Below the pieces are notes generated by a model, which saw only the letters and a program-made list of their open reading frames with translations, was not told the origin of the DNA and ran no database searches. From Actinomadura montaniterrae (GTDB lineage: Bacteria; Actinomycetota; Actinomycetes; Streptosporangiales; Streptosporangiaceae), in NCBI RefSeq assembly GCF_008923365.1, contig NZ_WBMR01000018.1, forward strand, positions 1 through 64,000: 64,000 nt of DNA. The letters run 5' to 3'. Numbering within the stretch: the first letter of the stretch is position 1; each line of letters opens with the position of its first letter. A program made the translations under genes and the position numbers. Positions 8,196 to 17,216 of the stretch are shown here, one piece after another.

Positions 8196-8940
8196 GGCTG
8201 TCCCGTAACGCCGGGCGATCAAGATCGTTGATCTTGGTGTGGAGCGGGTGATCAGGGCCGATCGGGACGAGTGGGTACCGGTGTTCACCGGCCTGTCGGT
8301 GCGGCAGTTCCGGCGTCTGGTGCGGGTCGTGGCAGGTCGGGGCGGTGAGCAGACCGGGACCGGGCGGCGGTGGAGCCTGCCGCTGGCCGACCGGGTGCTG
8401 CTGATCGCGGTGTATTACCGCACCAACCTCACGCTGCGGCAGGTCGCACTGCTGTTCGGGGTGTCCAAGTCCGCCGCGCACCGCGTCGTGGACCACCTGG
8501 CGCCGCTGCTCGCACTGGCCCCGGTCACCCGCCGGCACAGTCCGGACACGGTACTGATCGTGGACGGCACACTCGTCCCGTCCACGACCGGACGGTCACC
8601 GCCTCGTCCAAGAACTACCGGTACTCGGTGAACATGCAGGTGGTCATCGACGCCAACACCCGGCTGGTGGTCGCGGTCGGACGTCCGGTCCCGGGCAATC
8701 ACAACGACTGCACCGCCTTCCGCGACTCCGGCGCGGACCGGGCATGCAGGGGCGCGCACGTGATGGCCGACGGCGGCTACCAGGGAAACCGGCAGGTCAT
8801 CATGCCCTATCGGCGTCCCCGCGACGGCGGCGAACTGCCCGCCTGGCGACACGAGCTCAACATCGTCCACAAACGGGTGCGCGCCCGGGTCGAGCACGCC
8901 TTCGCGCACATGAAGTGGTGGAACACCCTAATAGAGCTCG
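8196..8940 (+). mobile_element. truncated IS5-family insertion sequence
   Basis: The left end is GGCTGTCCCGTAACG at 8196-8210, a terminal repeat typical of IS5-family elements in actinomycetes. The transposase reading follows at once, but the matching right-hand repeat (CGTTACGGGACAGCC) is not found and the transposase homology stops near 8930. The right third of the element is therefore lost. It marks the left edge of a stretch of mobile debris next to the AidB-like gene. Confidence 0.75.
8239..8940 (+). pseudogene. IS5-family DDE transposase, frameshifted and 3'-truncated
   Basis: The first frame (from GTG 8239) has the helix-turn-helix region LTLRQVALLFGVSKSAAHRV and reaches the first catalytic Asp in LIVDGTLVP. 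The protein then continues in another frame as DRTVTASSKNYRYSVNMQVV and includes the second Asp in HVMADGGYQGN and the region VRARVEHAFAHMK. The switch lies near 8575-8600, where there is no A-run or other slippery site, so this is decay rather than programmed frameshifting. The normal C-terminus after HAFAHMK is missing. Not functional. Confidence 0.85.
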
Positions 8941-9052
8941 AACGGCCTGAGGCGGGGCAGGGATGCCTTGGAACATCCCGGTGCTGAAGCCCTTGCGCAG
9001 ACGGGCAGCCTGACCCGCTTCGGACCGTTCGCCGCGCTGGACGCAAAAGGCG

Positions 9053-9595
9053 ATGCAGGCCCTCGCGCTCGACCTCCGCGCCGAGCTGGGCCTCACCTAC
9101 GACGCGCCGTTCGACCCCTACCGGTTGTGCTCCGACTACGGGGTGCCGGTGTATCCGGTCGAGGGCCTGTCGGAGTTCGGATGCCCCGCCGACGTGATCG
9201 AGCACTTCACCCTGCTGCGGCCGGGCATGTGGTCCGCGGCACTCATCCCCTACGGCACCGCGAGGTTCATCGTGGAGAACACCGCGCATGAACCGGTCCG
9301 CCGCCGCTCCAATGTGACCCACGAGGTCGGCCACCTCATCCTTGAACACGAGTTCGATGGGGCTCTGCTGACCGACGAGGGCTGCCGGAAGATGAACCCG
9401 CAGGCGGAGAGGGAAGCGGTCTACCTCTCGGCGGAGCTCCTGGTACCGAAGAAGGCCGCCATCAGGGCAGCGTTCGCCGGCTATGACAACGCCCGCGTCG
9501 CCCGCGACTTCAACGTCAGCGAACGGTTCGCCCAATGGCGCATGGACGCCTCGGGAACTCGGCGCATCGCTCAGCGCTCGAGGGCCCGATCATAG
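9053..9595 (+). CDS. ImmA/IrrE family metallopeptidase
   Basis: A 180-residue protein with the zinc-peptidase motif HEVGH inside SNVTHEVGHLILEHEF, the hallmark of ImmA/IrrE proteases that cleave phage or mobile-element repressors. The N-terminal half (AELGLTYDAPFDPYRL) is the usual lead-in of this family. Normally an XRE-type repressor gene sits directly upstream; here that place is taken by the IS5 remnant, so a partner may have been lost. ATG 9053 has AAGG close upstream. Probably cytoplasmic, once part of an integrated element. Confidence 0.8.
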   Translation: MQALALDLRAELGLTYDAPFDPYRLCSDYGVPVYPVEGLSEFGCPADVIEHFTLLRPGMWSAALIPYGTARFIVENTAHEPVRRRSNVTHEVGHLILEHEFDGALLTDEGCRKMNPQAEREAVYLSAELLVPKKAAIRAAFAGYDNARVARDFNVSERFAQWRMDASGTRRIAQRSRARS

Positions 9596-9676
9596 AGTGC
9601 GGAGTCGCTGCGAGCCGACCGCATGTCCACCCCCTCGCTTCCGCCAGGGCCCGAGCGCCGGGTCATGGGGTTCGGC

Positions 9677-9702
9677 GTCACAGCCCGATGTCACAGCCCG
9701 AT
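9677..9702. repeat. 13-bp tandem direct repeat at the recombinase stop
   Basis: GTCACAGCCCGAT occurs twice without a gap (9677-9689 and 9690-9702). The second copy carries the stop codon of the minus-strand recombinase. It may be a slippage product. Confidence 0.6.
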
Positions 9703-10272
9703 CTCGGCTTCGAGTTGACGGCGCCAGGCGGCGCCGTCACGCCAGTACCGCATGACCATCAGCAGGCTCTTCCAGCGGCCGCGTTCGCCGATGGCGGTGG
9801 GCGGGGTGTTGGCCTCGCCGCCGCTGGTGGCCAGCCCGGCGCGCAGTCCGTGCCAGGAGTAGGCACTGGGGTCCTCCAGCGGCACGGGCCGGCCGCGGGC
9901 TGCTGCGGCGTCGTTGACGCGGGCAACCGCCGCCCGCACCAGGGCGTTGAGGATGGTGTTACCGATCCGGGGCACCTCACCGGAAGGGCGGCGGGCCGCG
10001 TAGCCGGGGGTGCCGGCCAGCCGGTCGTACTGGTCGACGGCGCGGATCAGCGGCCCGTGGGTGATGCCGTGCGCGGCCAGGGTGTCGATCCAGGCCTGGG
10101 TGAGGCGCACGGGACAGCTGGCCAGGTGCTGGCCGCGTTGGATGTGCTGCACGGAAACGGCCGCCTGCTGGTCGGTCTTGGAAGCGCGGATGGTAACGGT
10201 CATCCGGCCCGGCTCAGGGAAGGCGATGTCCTCGATATCGAGACCGGCGATCTCGCTGGACCGGACGGCCAC
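9691..10272 (-). pseudogene. tyrosine recombinase catalytic domain, 5'-truncated
   Basis: The frame holds only the catalytic half of a phage-type integrase: the first Arg in VRSSEIAGLDIEDI, a Lys in RASKTDQQ, the box WHGLRAGLATSG (His and second Arg), and a tyrosine in VMRYWRDG near the C-terminus. The N-terminal SAM-like core-binding domain is absent: upstream of the GTG at 10272 the frame runs at once into Arg/Gly-rich noise and meets the opposite-strand coiled-coil gene. It is a breakpoint remnant with an otherwise complete active site. Confidence 0.75.
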
Positions 10273-10391
10273 GCCAGTACCACGCTCCCGGCCACGGCCC
10301 CGGAGGCACCGACTGCAAGGAAGCGGCGCGCCGCGCCCGGGCGAACACGGTCGGCACCGCCACCGAACAGCCCCTCGCCACCCGCATCACG

Positions 10392-11090
10392 GTGACCGAG
10401 CAGGAAGCGGCCGCCCGCCGCGCCCACGCCGCCGCGCTCACCGACCTGAGCAGGCAACTCGCCGACACCGCAGGCCGCGACCAGAAGATCGCCACGATCC
10501 TGGACCAGCTCGGCAGCACCATCGCCGCCCGCAACACCACGCTGGAAGAGCAGGCACGCCATGCCACACAGGCCGCCCAGGAAGCCGAACACGCCGCAGA
10601 GACCGCCCGGGCCGCAGCCGAGGCCGCTGAGGCCGCCCAGCGACGCGCCGAAGAATGCGCGGCTGCCGCCGAGAATCTGACCGAAATGGCCGAGCAGGCC
10701 CGCCAAGCCGCCGAGCGGGAGACCACACTGGCCGTCCGAGCCGGCCAGGACGTCCGCGCTGCACTGTCAGGCAGCCAAGAACGAAACCGCGCTGGCCGAG
10801 ACCCGCGACCAGCTCACCAAGCTGCGAAGCGAGCAAGACCCCTGGAACAGGCACTACAGGCCGCCATGACCGACGCCGCACAGGCCCGCGCCGAAGCCAC
10901 CGCCGCGCAAGAGGAGATACGCGTCAGCCGAGAACACGCCGCCCGAGCCAACGCTGAGCGCGCCGCGGCCACCGCCACACTGACCGAGGTACGCCACGCT
11001 CTCGCCGCAGCCCACGCCGAGGCAGCCACGCAACGCGAACGCGCGGCCGCGGCCGAACAACGCGCCGCAGCGTCCCCGGCCTCAGAGTGA
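10392..11090 (+). pseudogene. KfrA-like coiled-coil protein with two frameshifts
   Basis: An Ala/Glu/Arg-rich heptad protein, typical of plasmid KfrA-like or chromosome-associated coiled-coil proteins. Coding-like sequence extends upstream of the GTG at 10392 in the same frame back to about 10310 (DCKEAARRARANTVG), so the 5' end is missing. Between about 10770 and 10845 the coiled-coil reading continues in another frame (QAAKNETALAETRDQLTKLR) and then returns to the first (LEQALQAAMTDAAQ), implying two compensating indels. The product, if made, would have a scrambled 25-residue patch. It meets the truncated recombinase head-to-head at a recombination breakpoint. Confidence 0.65.
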
Positions 11091-11149
11091 TCTGAAGCGA
11101 AAACCGTACATCAAGACCAAGAGCCCGCTCGTGCCCCGTCCGTTTAGGG

Positions 11150-11528
11150 AACCACCCGTCGCAACCTCAGCGGCTTGGACCAGGCGGTGGGGGCGGTGTG
11201 GCTCGACAGCGTGTTCACCGTGACCAAATTCGACCGGTTCGCGCGCAACACGGCCGAGGCCAGCCAGAATCTCACCGACCTGTCCGGCTGCGGCGTGCTG
11301 TTCGGGCTGGGCGGATCGGTTAACGACTGGAACGACCCGTTCGGCCGGCTGTTCTTGCAGACCCTGGCGATGGTCGCCGAGCTCGAGGCGAACCTCGGCC
11401 ACCTTCGCACCCGCGAGGGCGTGGCGCTGGCCAAGAAGAACGGCAAGCTCAAAGGTAAACCCCCGGGACCCGGGCCAGGGCGTCGTGAAGCGTACCGCGG
11501 ACGAGTTCAGGGCAGGACCGCACAATGA
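11150..11528 (+). pseudogene. serine recombinase (resolvase) fragment
   Basis: The segment TVTKFDRFARNTAEASQNL through FGRLFLQTLAMVAELE and TREGVALAKKNGKLKGKPP matches the middle and E-helix of resolvase/invertase enzymes. The N-terminal part with the catalytic serine and the C-terminal helix-turn-helix are missing, so it cannot be active. It closes the block of mobile debris just before the hydantoinase genes. Confidence 0.75.
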
Positions 11529-11682
11529 CGGAGCTGACCGGTTCCCCGGTTACCACCTTCATCGAATGGATCAGGAAGAGCGTGGCCTGAGCACCGTGCC
11601 AGGCGTGACAGATGGTCGAGTCCTCTCCTCCAGCATCTCCGCCCGCACGATGGTCGCGAGTACAGCACGACGGAGACTCCGC

Positions 11683-13983
11683 TCAACCAGCGTTTTGTGC
11701 GCCGACGGCGTGGAGCACGCTCGAGGCGGACAACGGGCCTACTGTGCTGCGCAACGCCACTCCGCAGCCGGGGCACACATGCTGTCTGAAACCGACCTGG
11801 GCATCGATGTAGAGCTCCGGATTCGTTCCGATGTGCGGACCGGCTGCGGCCGGCGGCGCCTCGATCAGCTCGACCGTCAGCGGTTCGCCCGCGCTGCCCA
11901 GCGCCGTCGCGCAGTGCCGGCAGGCGATCGTGTCGTCGGGAAGGCGGTCGAGGTTGTCGTCCAGCGGTTTCCCGATCTGCGTCTCCGGCCGACTCTCGGG
12001 TTTCCTGGTCGTTCGGTCCCTGCCGACCCGCTCGGCTCTCAGTCGCTCCCGTAGCTCCGCGGTCGCACCGAGGTCGGCCTCGCCGTCGTCATCGAGCACG
12101 ACCCCGTAGATCGCGGACGCGGCCTGTGGCGTCACGTGGCCGTTGAGGACGTCTTCGGCGACGGACTCCGGAACGCGCAGAAGCGGGTCGCCGTAGCCGC
12201 CGCCTCCTTGCCATTGCAGGTACACCACGTCTCCGGGGCCGATGAACTTCACATCGAAGCACCCGCCGGGGTCGAGGTCCCCGCCGAGTTGGTCGAGTTC
12301 GGTCGGGAGCCGGCCGGCGGCTAGGAGTTGTTCCAGGCGGGTGCCGCGGACCACGCCGTCGTATCCGGTGCTGCCGGGGTAGCCGCCGGACAGGCCGGGG
12401 TTCTGGCTGGTGGCCTTGCCGGAGGCCGCGAAGCCTATCCGCATCTGGGCGGATGTGCCGTGCGGAGTGAGGGCCAGGCCGGCGCTGACGCCGCCGCGGT
12501 GGCGGCCGGGGCCTCCCGAGTCGGGCAGTTCCTTGCGCCACAAGCTCAGTACCGGGTACAAGTACTCGGTCATTTCGACGTCGGGGCTGCGGCCCATGGG
12601 GATGCAGAGCAGCCCGCCGGTGTCGACGCCGTCGGCGTCCGGAGCGGCGCCGAAGCCGCCAGCCATCGGGTCCATCGCGGAGTACAGGAACGGTGTGCCG
12701 GCGCCGTCGCGTTCGTCGAGTCCGGCGACGCTGAGTCCTTCCCAGGTGCCGCAGCAGGCGGCGTTGACCGGGCCGGGCGGCTCTTCGGCGGTACCCAGCA
12801 TCGCCGACAGGCATTGGGTGATGAGGGTGCCGGTGAGCCAGGCGGGGCCGACGGGCGCGCGGCTGATCGCGGCGGGGAAGGTGGCGTTGTTGATCGTGCC
12901 CGGTTCCGAGACGATGTCGAAACACCGCATGATGCCGCCCGCCGACCACGGGATGTCGGAGGCGAGGGTGGGCAGCACCGCCATCATGATCGCGCCGCGC
13001 AGGCCGCCGAAGGTGCAGTTGATGACACCGGTCTGCGGGTCGGTGCCGGTGAAGTCGAAGGTGAGGTGGTCGTTCGCCTTGCTCATGGTGACGCTGATGC
13101 GGTGGGTTCCGGTGTCGCCGAGCTTGGCTTGGTCCTGGTACCCCTCGGCGCTCCAGGTGCCGTCCGGGACGGCGTGGAGCTTGTCGCGCAGCCGCTTCTC
13201 CGCGTCGTCCATCATCCGGCGCATGACGGCTTTGACGGTGTCCGCGCCGTACTTCTCGATCGTGTCCAGCAGCCGGCGCCGGCCGGTGAGGTTGGCTCCG
13301 ACCTTGGCCCGCAGGTCCAGGCCGACGATGTGGGGGACGCGGGACCGGCGCACCCAGACGTCCGCGACGTCGCGTTGGATCTCGAAGCCGTGGACGACGC
13401 GGACCGGCGGGGTCGGCAGCGACTCGCCGAACACGTCGTCGGCGGACGTCGAGCCCGAGCCGGGGTTGGGACCGCCGAGATCGGGCTCGTGGCACACTGC
13501 GGCGGTCCAGCCGAACAGCTCGTCGCCCACGAAGATCGGCTGCGTGATCAGGACGTCGTTCTGGTGCAGCCCGCCTCCCACCCACGGGTCGTTGCACAGG
13601 AACATGTCGCCGTCGGCGATGCCGGGGTTGTCGGCGCGGTTGCGCAGGATCCAGTCGATGGCCATGTCGATGGCCCCGACGAGCATCGTGTTGTAGAGGC
13701 CGACCTGGGCTTCCCTGCCGACCTCGTCGTTGATGGTGAAGTCGAAGTCGTTGGCCTCGGTGACCATGTGGGAGCCCGACATCCGGCGCAGCGTCGACCC
13801 CATGTCGTCGGTGATCGACCAGAGCCGGTGCCGGATCACCTCGTAGGTGAGCGGATCCAGCGCGGCGACCTGCTCGTCGGTGACGGTGTGCAGGCCCACC
13901 TTCTCACCGATCTCGGTGCGGAGGCCGTCGTGGTCCGGTGTCTGGGAGGCGAAGGACTCTGAGCCCGGTACGTGCAGGAACAT
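11683..13983 (-). CDS. hyuB: hydantoinase B / acetone-carboxylase alpha family protein with C-terminal zinc ribbon
   Basis: Residues about 35-610 match the HyuB family (TYEVIRHRLWSITDDMG, MFLCNDPWVGGGLHQNDV, GGVINCTFGG-type glycine loops, PGGGGYGDP-like QWQGGGGYGDP near the end). With HyuA it forms ATP-dependent hydrolases or carboxylases (N-methylhydantoinase, 5-oxoprolinase, acetone or acetophenone carboxylase). Unusually, the last 80 residues add a zinc ribbon, Cys688/Cys691 (ACRHC) and Cys737/Cys740 (VCPGC), resembling the small third subunit of acetone/acetophenone carboxylases. The gene lies ten bases after hyuA in the same operon. The extra domain makes a carboxylase-type reaction more attractive than simple hydantoin hydrolysis, but this is inference. 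Confidence 0.88.
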   Translation of the reverse strand: MFLHVPGSESFASQTPDHDGLRTEIGEKVGLHTVTDEQVAALDPLTYEVIRHRLWSITDDMGSTLRRMSGSHMVTEANDFDFTINDEVGREAQVGLYNTMLVGAIDMAIDWILRNRADNPGIADGDMFLCNDPWVGGGLHQNDVLITQPIFVGDELFGWTAAVCHEPDLGGPNPGSGSTSADDVFGESLPTPPVRVVHGFEIQRDVADVWVRRSRVPHIVGLDLRAKVGANLTGRRRLLDTIEKYGADTVKAVMRRMMDDAEKRLRDKLHAVPDGTWSAEGYQDQAKLGDTGTHRISVTMSKANDHLTFDFTGTDPQTGVINCTFGGLRGAIMMAVLPTLASDIPWSAGGIMRCFDIVSEPGTINNATFPAAISRAPVGPAWLTGTLITQCLSAMLGTAEEPPGPVNAACCGTWEGLSVAGLDERDGAGTPFLYSAMDPMAGGFGAAPDADGVDTGGLLCIPMGRSPDVEMTEYLYPVLSLWRKELPDSGGPGRHRGGVSAGLALTPHGTSAQMRIGFAASGKATSQNPGLSGGYPGSTGYDGVVRGTRLEQLLAAGRLPTELDQLGGDLDPGGCFDVKFIGPGDVVYLQWQGGGGYGDPLLRVPESVAEDVLNGHVTPQAASAIYGVVLDDDGEADLGATAELRERLRAERVGRDRTTRKPESRPETQIGKPLDDNLDRLPDDTIACRHCATALGSAGEPLTVELIEAPPAAAGPHIGTNPELYIDAQVGFRQHVCPGCGVALRSTVGPLSASSVLHAVGAQNAG

Positions 13984-13993
13984 GGCAGCCCTT

Positions 13994-16084
13994 TCAGCCG
14001 AAGGTCATGACGAGGTTGCCCAGCGCGTCGACTTCTCCTCGCGCGGTGGCGGGCACGACGACGGTGGTGGTGTCCACTTCGACGATCGCCGGGCCGTTGA
14101 TGCGATGTCCCGCGCGCAGCAGGCGGTAGTCGTAGACGTCGGTCTCGATCGGATCGGTCCCGTCGAGGCACACGGGCCTGCGGGCGCTCGCCGCCAGTTC
14201 CGAGTCCGCGGTGCCGATGTCCGGGAGCCGCAGCTGCTGCGGAGTGCGGCCGACGCCGTGGACTCGGAACGTCACGGCGAACATCCCTGCCTGGCGAAAT
14301 CCGGTGTTCTCGCCGTGCATGCGCTGGTAGAGCCGCTCGAATTCGGTCAGGCAGTCTTCCAGTGAGGCGGTGGTGACCGGGCCGGCCGCGAGCGGCGTCG
14401 TGACCTCGGACAACTGGAGCGAGTAGCGCAGGTCGATCTCGCGCCGCAGTTCCTGCTCCTCCAGAGCCTCACCCTGGCGGGCCAGCCGCGAGCGGACGTC
14501 CCGTTCCAGATCGTCGAAGATCGCGGCGACCCGCCCGGGGTCCATCGGGCACGGCTGCGGGTCCGAGCGCTCCGCGCTCACCATGATGTCGGCGCCCGCG
14601 AGCCCGAAGGCGGAGAATCCGGCGGCGGCACCGCCGAGCGGCACCACGACCTCTCGCGCGCCGAGGTCTGCGGCGTAGGCGGCGCAGTGGGCGGGGCCCG
14701 CCCCGCCGAAGGCGAAGACACTGAAGTCCTGCGGGTCGTGGCCGGATTCCACCACCACCTTGCGCAGCAGATCGGCGGTCTGCGCGTTCTGAACGGCGTG
14801 GATCGCGGCAGCGGCCTCGAGCGTGCCGAGCCCGAGGGGACGGCCGACACGTTCGGCGATCGCCTTCTCGGCGAGCTCGCGCGACAACGGGCGCCTGCCG
14901 CCGAGCAGGCCGCGCTCGGGGAGAATGCCCAGCACCAGGTTGGCGTCGGTGACGGTGGGCTCGAGCCCGCCATGCCCGTAGCAGGCCGGGCCGGGGACCG
15001 CCTGCGCGCTGAGCGGCCCGACTCGCAGGTGCCCGCCCTGGTCCACCCATGCCAGTGCCCCGCCGCCCGACCCGATGGCGTGCACCTGGAGGCTCGGCAC
15101 GTTGACCGGATGCTGGTTGATGATCGTGCTCGTGGTGCGCACCGGCTCGCCGTCGACGATGAGGCCGACGAGGAAGGTGGTGCCGCCGACGTCGGTGGCG
15201 ATGACGTTGCGGCGACCGGTCTGGCGGGCCAGGCGCAGCGCGCCGACCACTCCCCCGGTCAGGACCGATCCGACCGTGGTGATCGCGGTCGCCGGCGCCT
15301 CGGTTGCGGTGACGGCACCGCCGGAACTCTGCATCACGAGCAGGGGCACGCGGAGCCCGAGTTCGGTGAGCCGGGTCTCCAAGCGTCCGAGGTAGTCGCG
15401 CAGCCCAGGGCCGATCTGGGAGCTCATGACGGTCGTCGCCGCGCGAGCGAACTCCCGGATGCGCGGGCTCACCTCGCTGGACAGTGCCACGTACGCCCCG
15501 GGCGCCTCCTCGTCGATCAGCTCCTTGAGCCTGCGTTCGTGCAGGGGATTGCGGAAGGCCCACAGCAGGGAGATGGCGAACGCGCTGACGCCGGCGTCCC
15601 GGAGCTCCCGGATCGCGCGGCGTGCCCGCACCTCGTCCAGGGCGACGACGATCCGGCCGGCTGAGTCGATGCGCTCCACGATCTCGCGTGCCAACCGGCG
15701 CGGCACGAGCGGCTCGGGCTTGCGCTGGCGCAGCGGGTCCTGCAACTCGTGCTGGGGACGCCCGAGGTACCTGCCCTCCACGTTCATGATGTAGAGGGCG
15801 TCGCGGTGTCCGGCGGTCGTCAAGTATCCGACCGGCGGCACCTTGCGCATGACCAGTGCGTTGAGCGACGACGTGGTCCCGTGCGAGAACTTGGCCGTGT
15901 CGGCGAGCAGCTCGGGCAGCGTCAGGTTCCATTGCTTGGCCAGCAGGGTCAGGGCCTCGATGATCCCGCCGGAGTAGTCCGGAGGCGTGGACGGCGCCTT
16001 GGCGCTCACCACCCGCCCGTCCGACCCTGCCGCCACCGCGTCGGTGAACGTGCCTCCGACGTCGACGCCTATCACGAACGACAT
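13994..16084 (-). CDS. hyuA: hydantoinase A / 5-oxoprolinase family subunit
   Basis: A 696-residue actin-fold ATPase subunit. The N-terminus FVIGVDVGGTFTDAVA is the phosphate-binding loop of the family, followed by FSHGTTSSLNALVMR; the second half has ATDVGGTTFLVGLI and the C-terminal FAFGGAGPAHCAAYAADLG. It phosphorylates or activates the amide/enol substrate that HyuB acts on. ATG 16084 opens the operon; an inverted-repeat operator lies 66-80 bases upstream and probably also serves the divergent hydrolase. The pair may act on a cyclic amide (hydantoin, lactam) or as a ketone carboxylase. Confidence 0.9.
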   Translation of the reverse strand: MSFVIGVDVGGTFTDAVAAGSDGRVVSAKAPSTPPDYSGGIIEALTLLAKQWNLTLPELLADTAKFSHGTTSSLNALVMRKVPPVGYLTTAGHRDALYIMNVEGRYLGRPQHELQDPLRQRKPEPLVPRRLAREIVERIDSAGRIVVALDEVRARRAIRELRDAGVSAFAISLLWAFRNPLHERRLKELIDEEAPGAYVALSSEVSPRIREFARAATTVMSSQIGPGLRDYLGRLETRLTELGLRVPLLVMQSSGGAVTATEAPATAITTVGSVLTGGVVGALRLARQTGRRNVIATDVGGTTFLVGLIVDGEPVRTTSTIINQHPVNVPSLQVHAIGSGGGALAWVDQGGHLRVGPLSAQAVPGPACYGHGGLEPTVTDANLVLGILPERGLLGGRRPLSRELAEKAIAERVGRPLGLGTLEAAAAIHAVQNAQTADLLRKVVVESGHDPQDFSVFAFGGAGPAHCAAYAADLGAREVVVPLGGAAAGFSAFGLAGADIMVSAERSDPQPCPMDPGRVAAIFDDLERDVRSRLARQGEALEEQELRREIDLRYSLQLSEVTTPLAAGPVTTASLEDCLTEFERLYQRMHGENTGFRQAGMFAVTFRVHGVGRTPQQLRLPDIGTADSELAASARRPVCLDGTDPIETDVYDYRLLRAGHRINGPAIVEVDTTTVVVPATARGEVDALGNLVMTFG

Positions 16085-16141
16085 GATGTTACTCCCGGGA
16101 GCCCACAGCCGGTGGGTGAGCTGGGCAACAGCTACGAATTT

Positions 16142-16163
16142 ACGACTACGTCAGTTATTCGTC
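16142..16163. promoter_or_regulatory. candidate TetR operator A, hyuA/hydrolase divergent promoter
   Basis: GTCAGTTATTCGTC (16150-16163) is an imperfect inverted repeat of the form GTCRA-N4-TYGWC, preceded by the 12-mer ACGACTACGTCA (16142-16153) that recurs exactly upstream of the ABC-transporter operon at 33612. It lies in the 136-base gap between the divergent hyuA and alpha/beta-hydrolase genes. Confidence 0.55.
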
Positions 16164-16220
16164 AATACTGTAAACTCGTGGCGGGTGCGTCCGTAATCCC
16201 CAGATCAGGAGAAGAGCGCC

Positions 16221-17099
16221 GTGCACAGGCCAATGGAAGGACCGGAGACGCCCGACATGCGGTTCCTGCAGGAGGCCGCCGCCGCGCAGGGAATCGACGC
16301 CTCCGGTCTTGTCATCGATCGGATCGAGACCACTACCGCGGCCGGCCGCATCAGTGCGCTCAGATACGGGACCTCCCCGCCCCGTCTGGTCGCCTTGCAC
16401 GGTGGACGCCAGAACGCGCATACATGGGACTTGGTCATGGCTTCGCTCGGCATCCCGTCCCTGGCACTTGACCTGCCCGGTCACGGGTCCTCCTACCGGC
16501 CCCGCGACTACTCGCCCCGCGACCTGGCCCCCTCGATCGCCGAGGCGATCAGTGAGCTCGCACCAGAGGCGCGCACCCTGGTCGGCATGTCCTTCGGAGG
16601 CATGATCGCGCTCGCGGCAGCCGGCTCCCTCCCCGCGATCCGGCACGTGGTCCTGGTCGACGTCTCCCCTGGTTCGGCCGTTCCTGCCGCGAGCAAGCTC
16701 CCCGAGATCCGTTCGCTCGGACCTGCAACACTGGACGACCTGGTCGCCGCCGTCGCCGCCTTGTCCCCGGGACGTGCCCTGGCTCCTCTGCGCCACAGCG
16801 TGTTCCACGCAACGCGGCCGTGGCCCGATACGAGTTCGGACCTGCGCACCTGGCGGGCGGATCCCGCGATGCGCATCGGCTCCTTCACCGATTTCTGGAA
16901 GGAGATGCGCGAGCAGGCCTCCCGCTTGCATCTGATCATCGCCGGTCGCGGCTCCTTCGTTCCCGACGCCGACAGGCCGCCGCTGCGTTCGCTGCTGGAA
17001 CCGGACCGACTTCATGAGGTGCCGGGCAGCGGCCATTCGATCCAGAGCACGCGGCCACGCGAACTGGCGCACCTGCTTAAGGCCGCGCACGACGCGTGA
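16221..17099 (+). CDS. alpha/beta hydrolase
   Basis: A 292-residue serine hydrolase fold: oxyanion segment LVALHGGRQNAHTWD, LALDLPGHGSS, nucleophile elbow VGMSFGG (Ser in GMSFG), and the C-terminal His in PGSGHSIQ. GTG 16221 has AGGAG nine bases before; ATGs at 16233 and 16257 are alternatives. It is divergent from hyuA and shares its control region, so it probably acts in the same pathway, as an esterase, amidase or C-C hydrolase. Substrate unknown. Confidence 0.82.
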   Translation: MHRPMEGPETPDMRFLQEAAAAQGIDASGLVIDRIETTTAAGRISALRYGTSPPRLVALHGGRQNAHTWDLVMASLGIPSLALDLPGHGSSYRPRDYSPRDLAPSIAEAISELAPEARTLVGMSFGGMIALAAAGSLPAIRHVVLVDVSPGSAVPAASKLPEIRSLGPATLDDLVAAVAALSPGRALAPLRHSVFHATRPWPDTSSDLRTWRADPAMRIGSFTDFWKEMREQASRLHLIIAGRGSFVPDADRPPLRSLLEPDRLHEVPGSGHSIQSTRPRELAHLLKAAHDA

Positions 17100-17170
17100 C
17101 AGCGCCGATGTGCCGAACGCCGCAACCGCGAGCATCCTGTTCGAGGGCCTAAGGCCTGGAAGGCGAGCGC

Positions 17171-17207
17171 GGCGCATCGCCGGGCGCAAGCCCGCCGGCG
17201 ACGCGCC
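17171..17207. terminator. bidirectional hairpin between convergent genes
   Basis: GGCGCATCGCCGG (17171-17183) pairs with CCGGCGACGCGCC (17195-17207), 12 of 13 positions, around an 11-base loop. It sits between the convergent hydrolase and ligase genes. No long T-run, as usual in actinomycete terminators. Confidence 0.55.
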
Positions 17208-17216
17208 GCCGCTCGA

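Noticed and set aside
8570-8605. Programmed frameshift in the IS5-type transposase
   Set aside because: No A-run or other slippery sequence at the switch, and the gene is also truncated at its 3' end.
9677-9702. Attachment-site core next to the integrase
   Set aside because: The two copies are directly adjacent rather than flanking an element, and one lies inside the recombinase coding end; slippage is simpler.
12328-13962. Long plus-strand frames opposite hyuB
   Set aside because: Opposite-strand shadow of a 766-codon gene with recognised domains; Val/Gly/Asp-rich composition typical of antisense frames.
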